Below, in pieces: positions 48,562 through 59,722 of a stretch of DNA of 64,000 bases. The notes beneath the pieces are model-generated. The model was given only the letters and a program-made list of their open reading frames with translations. It was not told the origin of the DNA and did no database searches. Position numbers and translations under genes: made by a program. The stretch lies in assembly GCF_958298935.1 (NCBI RefSeq), contig NC_084921.1, positions 72,001 to 136,000 on the forward strand, written 5' to 3'. Numbering within the stretch: the stretch's first letter is position 1; every line of letters begins with the position of its first letter. Origin of the DNA: Phragmites australis. Taxonomy: Eukaryota; Streptophyta; Magnoliopsida; Poales; Poaceae.

Positions 48562-49483
48562 GACCCAGTACCCGGGCGCGTCGTGCCCGGGATAGGCCTT
48601 TTTAGAGATTCGGCCGGGGGGATGATCCTGGAAAAACTTGTTTGGGAAATAAGCGGGAACGGAAATAAATGCGATGGCTGGCGGGAGACGATCACCCTAA
48701 TGCAAGAAAAAGTGGGTACGCCGGGTTTTAGACAGGTTCGGGCCGCACGGAGGCGTAACACCCTACTCCTGTATGAGCACTATATTTATCCTTGAAGGGA
48801 ATCCTTCAAGGAGGTATCTGGTTCTAAGGGGAGAGCTGTTTACAAAGAGCTTGAGGCTCTTATGTTCTAGCTTAACTTGAGCTGGTTCGAGTGTCTGTCG
48901 ATCTATCTTTGGCCTGGTTCATCGGAGATTGTTGGTCGTCTGGTGGTCGAAGGCCTTTTTTTCTTCCTTTTCTTTTAGTGTTCTCCATCCTTTCCTTTTA
49001 TAGGCGCGCCGACCTCAACATATCCTGAATGGGAAAGAGGGGACGCGAATGCCAAGGTGCCACGGAGAAAGGCGTAATCATTTCATTTTGGCGAAGTGAC
49101 AGGGGCGGTGGAGAAATGCGGCGCGCATTCGACCACCAGCCGCTGCGGAAGCCTCGGGGCGCCCTAAAAGGGGCCCACCGGTCAGCCTCAGAGGTGCCCA
49201 GTGCGCCCACCCTGTCTTGTTCTTCTGCCAGGGCAGGGTGGCAGGCGGAGTGCTTCGATTCTGGCAACGTTATCCCGAGGCACCTGGATGAAACGGGACG
49301 GGACCCGTGCATTTAATGGACCCACGGCCCCCTGCTAGTGCATGGCAGGGTCTGACACTGGGGCGTGGGCAGCTGAGAATGTCAGGATGTCAGACCGCGC
49401 GTGCCTATTAAATGCGGCATTGGGCCTTTGACTGGATGACACCCTGACGACGGGACCCTTCGGGTCGTTGAACGATCTTGCGC

Positions 49484-49921
49484 GAACCTTCGGGGCACCG
49501 AGTCCTCGGGGGCTGCCACGTGCAGCCCCGAGCACTCTCTCCCGAGCACTTCGGTGGGACCTTCGGGGCACCGAGTCCTCGGGGGCTGCCACGTGCAGCC
49601 CCGAGCACTCTCTCCCGAGCACTTCGGTGGGACCTTCGGGGCACCGAGTCCTCGGGGGCTGCCACGTGCAACCCCGAGCACTCTCTCCCGAGCACTTTGG
49701 TGGGGCCTTCGGGGCACCGAGTCCTCGGGGGCTGCCACGTGCAGCCCCGAGCACTCTCTCCCGAGTACTTTGGTGGGGCCTTCGGGGCACCGAGTCCTCG
49801 GGGGCTGCCACGTGCAGCCCCGAGCACTCTCTCCCGAGCACTTTGGTGGGGCCTTCGGGGCACCGAGTCCTCGGGGGCTGCCACGTGCAGCCCCGAGCAC
49901 TCTCTCCCGAGCACTTTGGTC
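49484..49921. repeat. Tandem array, six 73-bp units
   Basis: AGTCCTCGGGGGCTGCCACG starts at 49501, 49574, 49647, 49720, 49793 and 49866, an exact 73-base period. Each unit contains GTGCA(G/A)CCCCGAGCAC and CTCTCTCCCGAG(C/T)ACTT. Because 73 is not a multiple of three and no unit carries a stop, all frames on both strands are open. The predicted proteins here are artefacts. Confidence 0.95.
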
Positions 49922-50099
49922 TTAGTATTTGGACCCTGCAGATCATCGGGGAACTAGGGTGCTCGGGAACCAGAGGCGGCGGCCCCGAGCACCTTCTCCC
50001 GGAACTTAGCTTTTTCTTACCTCGCAGGGTGGTGACATGTGGTGGATAGCCGGCCTGGCCTCGGGACTTAGGGACCCCTGGTTCTGAATACACCGACAC

Positions 50100-50560
50100 A
50101 AATACTCTCTCCCGAGAATGCCTACCCTTGCCCTCGGGGTACCGGGTGCTCAGGGGCACCGTTTACCTCCCCGAGCACTCTCTCCCGAGCACTCTCGCAC
50201 GAACCTTCGGGGAACCGAGTGCTCGGGGGCTGCCACGTGCAACCCCGAGCACTCTCTCCCGAGCACTTTTGCACAAATTTTTCGGGGAGCCGAGAGCCCG
50301 GGGGCTGCCACGTGCAACCCCGAGCACTCTCTCCCGAGCACTTTCACACTGACCCCCCTTGGGGAACCGGGCGCTCGGGGGCTGCCGCACGCAACCCCCC
50401 GAGCACTCTCTCCCGGAGCTTAGCTCTTCTGATCGTCGGGGGACTAGGGTGCTCGGGGGTGACCGGGCACCTCCCCGAGCACTTTCTTCCCTGTACTTAG
50501 ACTCTGCGGATCATCGGGGAACTGGGGTGCTCGGGGACCAGGGACTGTGGCCCCCGAGCA
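50100..50560. repeat. Diverged copies of the 73-bp repeat
   Basis: Further units of GTGCTCGGGG...CCCCGAGCAC...TCTCCCGAG with variable spacing and substitutions continue after the exact array. Open frames here are again compositional. Confidence 0.75.
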
Positions 50561-50686
50561 CCTTCTCCCGAAACTCGGACTTTCCTCACCTCGCAGGAGG
50601 GACCTCGCGGGATGGTGACATGTGGCGGGCGGCTGGCCTGACCTCGGGACTCAGGGACCCCCGGTTCCAGATACACCGACAACTTG

Positions 50687-51721
50687 CGTGAGGACGACCT
50701 TGAGAAAGAGTTTCTTTTAGAGGAGTGAATGGTGATGCTCTCATTATTTAAACTTGAATCTTTATCATCACTCACTCATCTTCCTATGATTGCGAATGCC
50801 TTGGCCCGTCCCCTTGTCTCTCTCTTATTCTTGGTATTCTTCTCCTTCTTAATATGATCAACTGTGTTGACCAAATCTTTAATGGAGATAGGATGATCAG
50901 CATTGGCATTGATTCTCTTCATATTCTTCTCTGACTTAAAGAAGAGCTTAGCCATCTTATGATCAATTTCTTCATCACTTGATGTGCTTTGATCATCATC
51001 TTCATAGCTCTCTTCATATTTATCTCTATCATCTTCATTTAAGCTTGGCTCTTACTCTTGTCTTATCATCATTGCCTTCATGTGTTGGCATTGAGCTTGC
51101 TTGCTTGTGAAAGCAAGGTTCTTGGTGTTGGATGAGAAAGTAGCTTCCACCCACATATTTATTATCATCTCATAGGTGGTGATCTTGCCAAGCACTTGAC
51201 TTGGGTCATCTTCTTGATGTCATTGTTGTCGTAGATGATAGAGACTATCAACTTGTACTTTGAAAGAAGAGCTTGAAGTATTCTTCTCACCATTTGATCA
51301 TCTTCAATTGACATCAAACATAACCCATTGATCTCATTGATAAGAATATTCAAATGTGAGTATGTGTCATTAGCATTTCATGGGGTAATTGCTTGATGCC
51401 ATTGAGATTAGTAACAAGCACATGATATTTCTCTTTGCGCATATCCTTTGTGCCTTCATATATTTCAATGAGACTATTTCAAATATCGTGTGCATCGATG
51501 GGAGAATAAACACAATTAAATGCATCAACATATATAGATGATAAAAGGATACTCTTCGCCAATGCATCTAATTGCTTCTCCTTGTTGGTGATTCGTTGCC
51601 TCATCCATTACTCGGTGACTCTCCAAACATTTAACTCTCAGGTTTGCAAATTGCAAGTCAATAGAATTTTCCACTAGGGAAAGTTTGTGCCATAAAAAAG
51701 TGGAGTACTATGAGAATCCAT
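50687..51721 (-). pseudogene. Copia gag, N-terminal part
   Basis: On the minus strand a start codon at 51719-51721 opens MDSHSTPLFYGTNFP, the usual beginning of copia gag. Then come ITNKEKQLDALAKSILLSSI, SLIEIYEGTKDMRKEKYHVL, INEINGLCLMSIEDDQMVRR and ILQALLSKYKLIVSIIYD, a UBN2-type gag domain. An acidic stretch (NEDDRDKYEESYEDDDQSTS) follows. Several stops occur (for example soon after TNFP). The frame is cut at 50687 by the gypsy insertion. Confidence 0.8.
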
Positions 51722-51865
51722 CCTAACCCCGAACGTCACAACTCACTAGGTGGTGAAGCTTAACTGATCACAATGAGACTAAGGCTCAAATGTCATTTGA
51801 ATTGGAAAAATATTGTGAAAGGTGTGAAGCTCTAACACAAATTAAAGAGCTAGATGTGAGCCCTA

Positions 51866-51878
51866 GCTCTGATACAAA
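51866..51878 (-). other. Primer-binding site, tRNA-iMet type
   Basis: Just inside the 5' LTR the minus strand reads TTTGTATCAGAGC, one base off the TGGTATCAGAGC complement of initiator tRNA-Met used by plant copia elements. Confidence 0.75.
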
Positions 51879-51879
51879 T

Positions 51880-53542
51880 TGAAGGGATCGGTGACATCCT
51901 AAGAGGGAGGGGATGAATTAGGACACTTAGAATCTTTTTGGTTCTAAAAACTACACAAGATAAACCTATATCAATTTTTATTTAAATGTGCTCTAGGTTT
52001 ATCTAGTGAGTCTACTCTACCAATCAAAACAGTTGTAACCTATCTAGCAAGGTAAATTGCAAGAAAGTAAATGCAAAAATGTAAATAAGGTAGAGAGAGC
52101 AAACACGGCACACGGGATTTTTATCCCGTGGTATCTATGGCATAAATACCACTCTTAGTACATGTTAGAGTTCCACAAAGGATATGGTCCCAGTCGGCAC
52201 CCGGTCACGACTTTTGAGCCACTAAGTTACAAAGACAAGGCCTCCACCGAGATGAGCCACCAAGCCACCAAGGCAAGGCCTCACCACTAGCCTCTCCTCT
52301 GGTTCCTTACCGCCGTGATCACTTCGGAGCTTGAGCCACCAAGACAAGGATCTCTGTGTCCCCGTACATGCTTCTCATCGCCGCTCCATACCAAGTCGGA
52401 GGGTCAACAAGTTTGTGCCACCAAGGCCCAAGATACCAGCGAGTCATCAAGACTCTAAGGCACCAACGTACCACTCGATACAAGTTAGGATCACTCCTTG
52501 ATCCCTTCTTCAAATTGTAACATCTAGCTACAACTCACTCTAGGCCTATAAACACTAAACACTCTCTAATCTCGTGCTTAATTGCATTAGATAATCACTT
52601 TAAGTATTTTGGTGGCTTGGATGTCTTCTCAAGTGTGTATGAGCTTTCTCTAGATTCCAGTAGCATACCACACATTCAAATGACTGAGTGGAGGGGTATT
52701 TATAGCCTCAAACTCGCGCACTAGCTGTTAACCTAACGACTCAGAAAAGTTGTTAGCACCGGATGATCCGGTGAGAACAATAGTACTAACACCGGATCAT
52801 CCTATGAGTACACTCTCAAAGACTAGCCGTTGGAACCCCCACTCAAGCCTCTGTGAACACCAGACACTCTGGTGTATACTTCATATCTATCACCGGACTA
52901 TTCGGTGAGTTATCCTGAGCCATCCGAGCCTTTCCTTCTTCTCTCTATAAATTGCTCCGGTAAAAGCATTCGGTGCACATCACTTCATCACCGGACGATC
53001 CGATGCCTTGAACTTTGTTCTATCTCTTTGCATGGTTCATTATCCGGTGTATTGTTTGGTGTAACCTTGCTTCATCACCGGACCTTCTGGCGTGTTGATC
53101 TTCGATCTTCCATGGCTGCAACCTTCTCTGGTGGAAATGCTATGGGTGCATTTTTCTTTGATCACCGGACTATCTGGTGGGTTGTTCCATTCTGCCTTCT
53201 GGATAGAAACACTCTGGTGTTTTCATGCTTTTGATCACCGGACTATCCAGTGAGGCTTAGCCTTCATTCTTCAGCAGGACACCCTTCTCTGGAAGAGTTG
53301 CTCCGGTGAGGTCTTCAGGCCTCTCTCCCCCTTTGTCAAATATGCTCCGATGAGTTCAACACCTAGAGCACCGGACCATCCGGTGAGACAAATCTTCCTG
53401 AGAGTTCTTCAATTCGACCAAATTTTGTTCTGGTTGTGGTGGCTTCCTCATGTATTACGTCTATGAGACATACTAACATATATTCTTGACAACATGTTAG
53501 TCTTATTGACTACACTATCATTAATCACCAAAATCATAATCA
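51880..53542 (-). repeat. 5' LTR of copia element
   Basis: On the + strand it begins TGAAGGGATCGGTGACATCC and ends ACCAAAATCATAATCA. It aligns full length to 39667-41322 with many substitutions, so the insertion is not recent. Confidence 0.85.
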
Positions 53543-54352
53543 TGGCCTAATAAGATCATTTTTGCTACAATACATACATGCATCCATACACAAAGTAGTC
53601 TGCCCAGTAGTGTGTGCATATATGTATGCATGGATGGTGGCAAAATGAAATCCAACACATACATGTTGTGTGGGCCTTGAGTCATGGATGCGGGCACATG
53701 CGGCTAGGTGTGAACGGGGGCACACGCTGGGTGGGAAGTGTAGCTCAGCCCAGCCCAACCTATCCTCGCGCCCACCCACCCTATCCACTTCGCAACTAGA
53801 AAAACCAGAAGTTTACTCTAGTCTCCAGCAATCGGAAAATCAACGCACCATCCACTCCGCAACTAGAAAAAAGCGGAAGTTTACTACCATAACTGGAAAC
53901 ACAGTAATTTTACTCTGCAATCTGAAAAGCCTGTAATTTTTACCCCCGTAACAAAAAAAAACCCATCTCGCTTGTCTTTAAATAGCGGTTGTTTCCTTCT
54001 CTCACCTCTAACCCTCCACAAACCGTTGTAGATCTCTAAATCCGATTTTGTAGCCAATGCTGGTGAGGGCGATTTGAGAGGGTTTTAAATCCCTTCGTCT
54101 CGCTTCCCAATGTTCACCGATGAGCCAAGATGTCGTCCATCGGTGCAAGTGCTCTTTCCAGTCTCCATCGCTGATCCAATCGACGTACTTGACAGTGACG
54201 CCGTGGTAGGTGCATGCACTGCTTGGTCGTGTTCACGCTCCTAGATCTCGGCGGGCACTGCCACGATGGCACCACCCACGATTCTTGTAGTGCCTGCCAG
54301 GCCAAGTGGTGTCATGGTGGTCGTCATGTTCTCACAATCTCCTTCGATCCAA
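53543..54352. other. Unassigned DNA right of copia element
   Basis: It contains an imperfect duplication around CGCAACTAGAAAAA (about 53791 and 53859). A TTTAAATAG TATA-like box lies near 53979 and is followed by a CTCACC-rich leader. No coding exon is recognised. Confidence 0.35.
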
Positions 54353-55340
54353 GTGTTGGGTTTCTTTTATGTACAATTTTAATCTTGAGTTAATGTGATG
54401 TGTTAAAGGAATAATTCTGAAATCTTTCCTAGTACAGAAAGAGATATGTTGAATCATATACTGTGATAGTTTTTCATATTTGTTTGGTTCAATTTTGAGT
54501 GGACAGATCATTCAGTTAATGTTCTCCCCCGTACTTTTTTTCTTCATGTTATTTAATCAACCAAAAACTATAATTGTTTAAAAAAAAGCTGTAAGTAAAA
54601 GATGAAAATTACAAACAGGAAACTATAATTGTTAGAACCTAGATAATTATCGAGGAAACACTGAAATATTTCTATTGTACATGGAAATCGCCTTTTACTC
54701 AACTGGAAAGGTACTCATCAAAACCGAAAAATGATGAAAATGATCATCAAAACAGGGAAACAAGTGACTTCACACATCACATATATGGTTACTTAATCAT
54801 TTTACCTATTTTTCCTTTCCTTGATTACCCGGAGATTATTTTTCTGATTACATGATTAGTTTCCTTGTTTAGAGAGAAAATCTCATAGGCTGTTATCCTT
54901 TCCTTGATTGGCTGAAAATTGTTTTCTAGGTACATGAAAAGTTTTCTTATTTAGAAAGGAAATCTCATATGTTGTTATCCTTTTACTTAATTAGTTGAAG
55001 ATTGTTTCTTATTTGCGTGATTAATTTCCTTATTTAGAGAGGAAATCTCATAGACTGTTATTCCTCTGTACTCTATATATGGTGCTGCTGCCAACAACTG
55101 CTTTCCAGTTTCTTAATAGTTTTTTTTCTATTTTATAACATGTGTTTTTCGGCATTCCTGTTTTATAATGTGTTTTCCCCATTTTATAACCACTGTTTCT
55201 GGCTTTGTAGTTTCTTAATAAATATTTTTCTATTTATAATGTGTGTTTTTATATTTTATAACGTGTGTTTCTAGTTTCTTAATAGGTGTTTTCTGTTTTT
55301 TTAATAGACTATTTCCTGTTTTTTTCACTTGCGGGCCTGT
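54353..55340. mobile_element. Possible LTR with 83-bp triplication
   Basis: It starts near TGTTGGGTTTCTTTTATG. It holds three 83-bp tandem repeats followed by a TATA box, the layout of an LTR promoter with U3 repeats. A right terminus, a partner LTR and a duplication were not found. Confidence 0.35.
54816..55064. repeat. Three tandem 83-bp repeats before a TATA box
   Basis: Matching CTT(G/A)ATT landmarks occur at exact 83-base spacing (54821, 54904, 54987). Each unit ends TC(T)CATA(G/T)(G/A)(C/T)TGTTAT(C/T)C. A CTCTATATATGG TATA box follows at about 55071. Confidence 0.8.
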
Positions 55341-55897
55341 TTAGTTGATGTCGTGGGTTCGGATTGGTTCGGGTGCGGCGCGTGAACTAATATTTAACGC
55401 GCAATGTATTAAATAGCGTGGCACATGTATGTATATATATACACATACTCATACATAGAGAGAGGAAAACTAGTCTATACTCTCGAGAGTATATACTCCC
55501 TACTATGATATACCATACATAAATGAACTGGATATACTACTTTATCACTATGAGTATACTTATATACTCATTATAAGATGCTCCAATGTGAACTATATGA
55601 AAAATTGAAAAAAGTCCATCATTTTTAATAGATTTCGATAATACCTTTATATTTGTACATAAAAATATAATATACTAAAAAAATGTACAAACCACCTAAA
55701 ATTGTATACATACCACTTGAATGATCTTATATACTCACATGCTTTACGTACATACTATTTATCACATGAGATTCTCTCTATATATATATGCACATGATCC
55801 GTATTAATCATGGTCTTAATCGTTTATTAGTGATCATATATGTCATTCTAAGAGTCAGTTTTTGTTTCCAAATATATGCCGTTTTGTATTTTTTTCA
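55341..55897. other. AT-rich intergenic DNA
   Basis: Simple TA-rich stretches near 55430-55445 and 55782-55790. No gene. Confidence 0.4.
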
Positions 55898-56135
55898 TGT
55901 GACATTTCTCCCCAGACAGTTGCGCACTCTAACATTTCCCTATTAAATTGTTTATAGAAAGTGTTGAACTGCTGACCAAATATGTACGTGGGGTGATTCC
56001 TTATCTGATATTGCTAAATTTTCTCAGTCCCCGATTTGCCATCGCCCGGGCCCATGTCATTGACATAGGCGATGGCAAATCTGGGATTAAGGAATTTAGC
56101 AGTGGCAAATGTGGAAACTGTCAGAATGTGACCAG
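55898..56135. repeat. Long foldback hairpin
   Basis: A perfect 14-bp stem, GATTTGCCATCGCC with GGCGATGGCAAATC, surrounds a loop of about 21 bases (56033-56085). It extends outward with mismatches through TGCTAAATT. Weaker matching arms around GTGACATT and ACAGTT lie further out. The 89-codon open frame across it is incidental. Confidence 0.65.
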
Positions 56136-56383
56136 CAATCAAATCATGATCTGCCTGCAAATTAAGAAGAGCACACTTTATATTGCAATGCATAGTGGCC
56201 CATGTCGTGTAAGCTGAAGCTCATCAAGCAGCATCATCAGAAGGGACGCAGCTAGAGACATGAGTGGCTGCTGCTTTTGCGATGACACCAAGTGCAGCTG
56301 CACGCTAAATTAGGCTACTCGGCTGCATGCTGCCACCTGATTGATCATGGATGCTTTACAGCCATTTTCTCCTAGTTATATAA

Positions 56384-57893
56384 GAGCAACTGATCCAACC
56401 CACTCCCTACTTCCCTCCCTATCTCATTTTTTAGCAAAAGCAACCAAAAAACACACTTCAATCCACTCCCTATCCCACTCGCTATTTTTGGGGACTTCCT
56501 ATCTTGGCTCCTTCGCCCGCCACATCTAGCGAGCAGCACCGGCTCGCTAGACCCTAACCGTCGCCACAGGAAAGGTCCTTCCTGCCAGGTTCATTGTCCT
56601 CACCTCCTTCCTCTCCCCTTCCGCACCCCTATAGAGTCGATGCCGCTCGATTTGAGGTCCCGGCCAACCCGACGATTGATTTGAGCCACCGCCCCCTAGA
56701 CGGAAGGTGGCCATGTGCGGCTCGAGTCCAGCAAAGGTTGAGAGGTGAGGGGGATCCCTGACCATGAGAGGGCCGAACTCTGGCATGGGCTAGCCGACGG
56801 GGCTACCGTTGTCAGGAGGCTTGGGCTCCACAAGCACCATCTCCTGGTCCTCGTCCATCTTCGGCAGGGGCTCCACGAGAGCCGTTGTCCCTGAAATTGG
56901 GGGCAGAGCAGCAGCAGGCCGGGGGTAGAGCAACTTGTGTGTTTGTGGGGGGGGGGGGGGTAGAGCAGCGGTAGACTAGGGGCAGAGTAGCGAAGATAGA
57001 TGAGGATTGGGGGGGGGGGAGGCAGGCGGCTGCTGCTGAGTAGGAGGGCCATGAGGCGGTGGCTGTTGTCCTGCTTGCGCTAGTTGTTGGGATAAATTAG
57101 CTTGTTCTTGTGCTAGTGGTGGAGGATGTCTGAGGAGGAGTGGGGAGAGATTGCTGCTTTTGTGAATGGACAAGCAGAGCACATCATTGCTATATTTATT
57201 TCTTATTGTCTCACAGGTATAGCTTCTAGTGTAGCATTACCATGAATGAGAGTGGGTGATATTTTTTTAATGTGATTGTGGCTAGTTTGTGGCAGTTCAA
57301 TACCCCGCTCTGCATTTTTGTAGTTTGTATTCTCTAGAGTTATACATAACTAGAATTAAACATACTTGTCTGTGATATTTGGAACAATAAGCATGCACTT
57401 AGCTTCAAACAGACTCATAGATGGACATAGATGTTCACATGCTTGTGCTCTCTGATTTTGATGCCTCACTATGATGTTGAATGAACTATGTTTTATTAAG
57501 ATAATATCAAGTACATGGTTAATACAATAACTATTATATGATTAATGCAATACCGAGTACATACTACTTATTAGTATAACAATACTGATTACATGTTTAA
57601 TACAATACTGAGTACATACTACCTATTAGTACAACAATACCAAGTACATGATTAATTATACATATCTCCATGACGTTGCCAGAGATACTCAACTATATAG
57701 CCGTTCAATATAAAATGGTTAGAACTATTTAACTGTTACAAGATAATAATAAAATATATGTGAGTGGAGAATAGGAAGTTAAATTTAGGGAGTGGGTTAG
57801 AGCATGCTGAGAAACAGGGAGGGAATCAGGATAGGAAGCTCTTTATATGGAGAAAATAGGGAGGCAAATTTAGGGAATGGGTTGAAGATGCTC
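56384..57893. mobile_element. PIF/Harbinger-type element, 1.5 kb, TAA duplication
   Basis: Left end GAGCAACTGATCCAACCCA and inverted right end GAGCATCTTCAACCCATTCC are similar. TAA flanks both (56381-56383 and 57894-57896). The ends belong to the same type as 37004-37275. The interior has a GC-rich segment (56520-57180) with G-runs at about 56946 and 57009 and no transposase. Confidence 0.6.
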
Positions 57894-57896
57894 TAA

Positions 57897-58791
57897 GACC
57901 CTTGCATATAGTACTATGCACTGGGTGTAAACAATGATGCAAGATGCAGCAGCCGCCCCAATTTCCTATGCATATAGTGGGTACCCCGCATGTTGCTATG
58001 GGATTCGAGAGCTATTTACTTATCTATGTATCAATTATATTTTTGTAAGGAACTGGTTTAGAAGAATTGGAGTTACAATATATCATATGATATACATGAC
58101 AAAAGGTCTATTAATATTGGAGGATTATGCAGGGAAAAGGCAGGGGAAAGTCATAAGTATAGCTTTCCTTTTGCAATTTAGGCCAAGTGTATTATGGTGG
58201 TTGTGAGCATGATCCTGATCAGGGAGCCAAACACCAGAGACTAGGGAAACTAACTTTTGCAAAAGCTAAACAGAGCAGCACAACATTCATATAAAAGAGG
58301 AAACTAGGTCATTGACTTTTAAATAGAAAAAATGTAAGAAGAAAGAGATTGAAGCACTCAAAGCGCTAAACCTGAACTTTTGCTTAGCAAATCTAGCACC
58401 AGCTGAACTCGAAACTGCATTGTACAGCATTTTGCATAGCAATTCTAGTGACAACTGAAACCATGGGAAGACAAGGGAACAGACATATCAAAATCTTAAT
58501 CCACAATCTTCCCTAAGGAGCATTGCATCAAAGATGTTTAGTGTACCTAACAAATAGACTGCAGAAATTGGCATGGCAGAAATGGGAATGCACAATTGTA
58601 CCAATGATATGTAGAACACATAAAAGGCAAGCTAGCTCTGCACAGCAACCCAACTAAAGAGCAATGAACTGTGATTCCATCAATAACATAAATGAACTAT
58701 AGCTAATACTTTTTAAAGGCCCGGACTGCTAATTGGGTACTGAATCACAGCCAAGACGCTGCAAGCAGCACTCGTTGGACAATGACCGACA
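57897..58791. other. Intergenic DNA
   Basis: The open frame at 57934-58206 has no known domain. The rest is AT-rich. It could include the 3' UTR of the uncertain minus-strand gene that follows. Confidence 0.3.
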
Positions 58792-59430
58792 CTACAATCG
58801 AGCATTGCAAATTGAAGCATGAATTTGTGCTTGCATTGCGACGCACTTGTCGAAGCCATGGAGCAGAACGTTCGGATCACTCCCATGCTGCTGCTCGAGT
58901 GGCCTCACGCAATTGTTCAGTATTGGGTTCTTCGAGAAGCCAACCTGAAGACAGGATTTGTTCAGATAAGCACCATCGCTAAGCATACCACCGGTAGGAA
59001 GTAGTACTGCAGGCTTCATTCCCAAATGAAAATTTCAAGGAAGCAGCGAAATTCGAGCAAGGGAGAGAGAAATTGGCTCTCCTGGATGGGCACCTGCTCT
59101 ATTCGCTTGGCCAGGTGGATGGTGGTGCCACCACGGATGCGCTCCACTGGTCGGGGAAGGAATGGACGGAACCCTCCGTCGCCGTGGTCCCTGGCATCAG
59201 CTATGGCGCCGGTGTCGGTGATGGTGCAAGTGTCAGCGGAAGCCGTGACCCTAAAGTGGGCCCTCAATGACTCGGTGAAGGGGCTGGAGATGCCGAATAG
59301 AAGCGCGGCACTCCAGCGAGACGGCTGCGGAACCGAAGCACGGGCTTGGGGGGCAGCAGGGAACCAGAGACGACGAGGAGGCGAGGTCGCGAGCGATCAG
59401 GTGGGGTTGAGCAGCCCAGCTGTGTAGTTT
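58792..59430 (-). other. Possible small minus-strand gene, unidentified
   Basis: On the minus strand there is a 77-codon frame (59025-58792) containing LPTGGMLSDGAYLNKSCLQV, and an 83-codon frame (59267-59016) containing RPVERIRGGTTIHLAKRIEQ. GC content is higher than in the flanks, as in grass first exons. I recognise no family, and the exon structure is not evident. It may be a short gene, a UTR or a chance frame. Confidence 0.25.
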
Positions 59431-59490
59431 TTTTTCAAGCCGAACATGGTTGGATAGATCCAGAGAGGCACCAAAAGAATGGATGGATCG

Positions 59491-59722
59491 CTGACACGTG
59501 GTTATTAGACGGCCGTAGGGAAGCGATGACGTGGTTCAACGAGGGTCCGTTTTTGGTATACAGAACGAAGATATATATAGATTTCTTACAATAGACAACA
59601 GATTGTCACCAGCCATGCGATTAAGTACTTAATTCAGTGAGTGAGACATTAGTGTGCATGCCATTGTGATTTGTGAGAGCTAGCTAGCTCGGAATAAAGA
59701 ACGCGGTTTCTGTGGGTAGCAG
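59491..59722 (+). promoter_or_regulatory. Promoter and leader of the MYB gene
   Basis: A G-box/ABRE-like ACACGTGG lies at 59494-59501, an ACGT-core TGACGTGG at 59527-59534, and a TATA box TATATATAG at 59572-59580. The ATG is at 59723, about 140 bases downstream of the TATA, leaving a leader of roughly 110 bases. The bZIP-type sites suggest possible stress or ABA input; that is inference. Confidence 0.55.

Larger units (their letters stand above)
43347..50681 (-). mobile_element. Ty3-gypsy element (Tat-like), nested, internally deleted
   Basis: It starts TGTCGGAGG and ends ACACCGACA on the + strand and is flanked by ACTTG on both sides (43342-43346 and 50682-50686), a perfect 5-bp target duplication. 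On the minus strand the order is 5' LTR, RNase H-integrase, spacer, an extra ORF antisense to pol, then the 3' LTR. Gag, protease, reverse transcriptase and primer site are missing. The extra antisense ORF points to the Tat lineage. LTR pieces are rearranged. Confidence 0.9.
48597..50681 (-). repeat. 5' LTR of gypsy element
   Basis: It ends at ACACCGACA next to the ACTTG duplication. The inner edge begins at TTTTTAGAGATTCGG, so the last 45 bases or so of the LTR and the primer site are deleted. It includes the 73-bp array and a duplicated start segment (49938-50099 resembles 50506-50681). Confidence 0.8.
39667..53542 (-). mobile_element. Maximus/SIRE-like Ty1-copia element, gag only, nested host
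   Basis: Two LTRs of 1656 and 1663 bp, in minus orientation with matching TG...CA termini, enclose a primer site and a decayed gag but no pol. A gypsy element is inserted in gag. Flanking pentamers (ATACA and TGGCC) do not match, so the duplication has decayed or the ends derive from recombination. Family assignment rests on LTR type, gag and zinc knuckle. Confidence 0.75.

Noticed and set aside
49335..50159. 274-, 193- and 172-residue open frames on both strands
   Set aside because: They are translations of the 73-bp LTR repeat, which has no stops in any frame; the proteins are simply the repeat cycling through frames.
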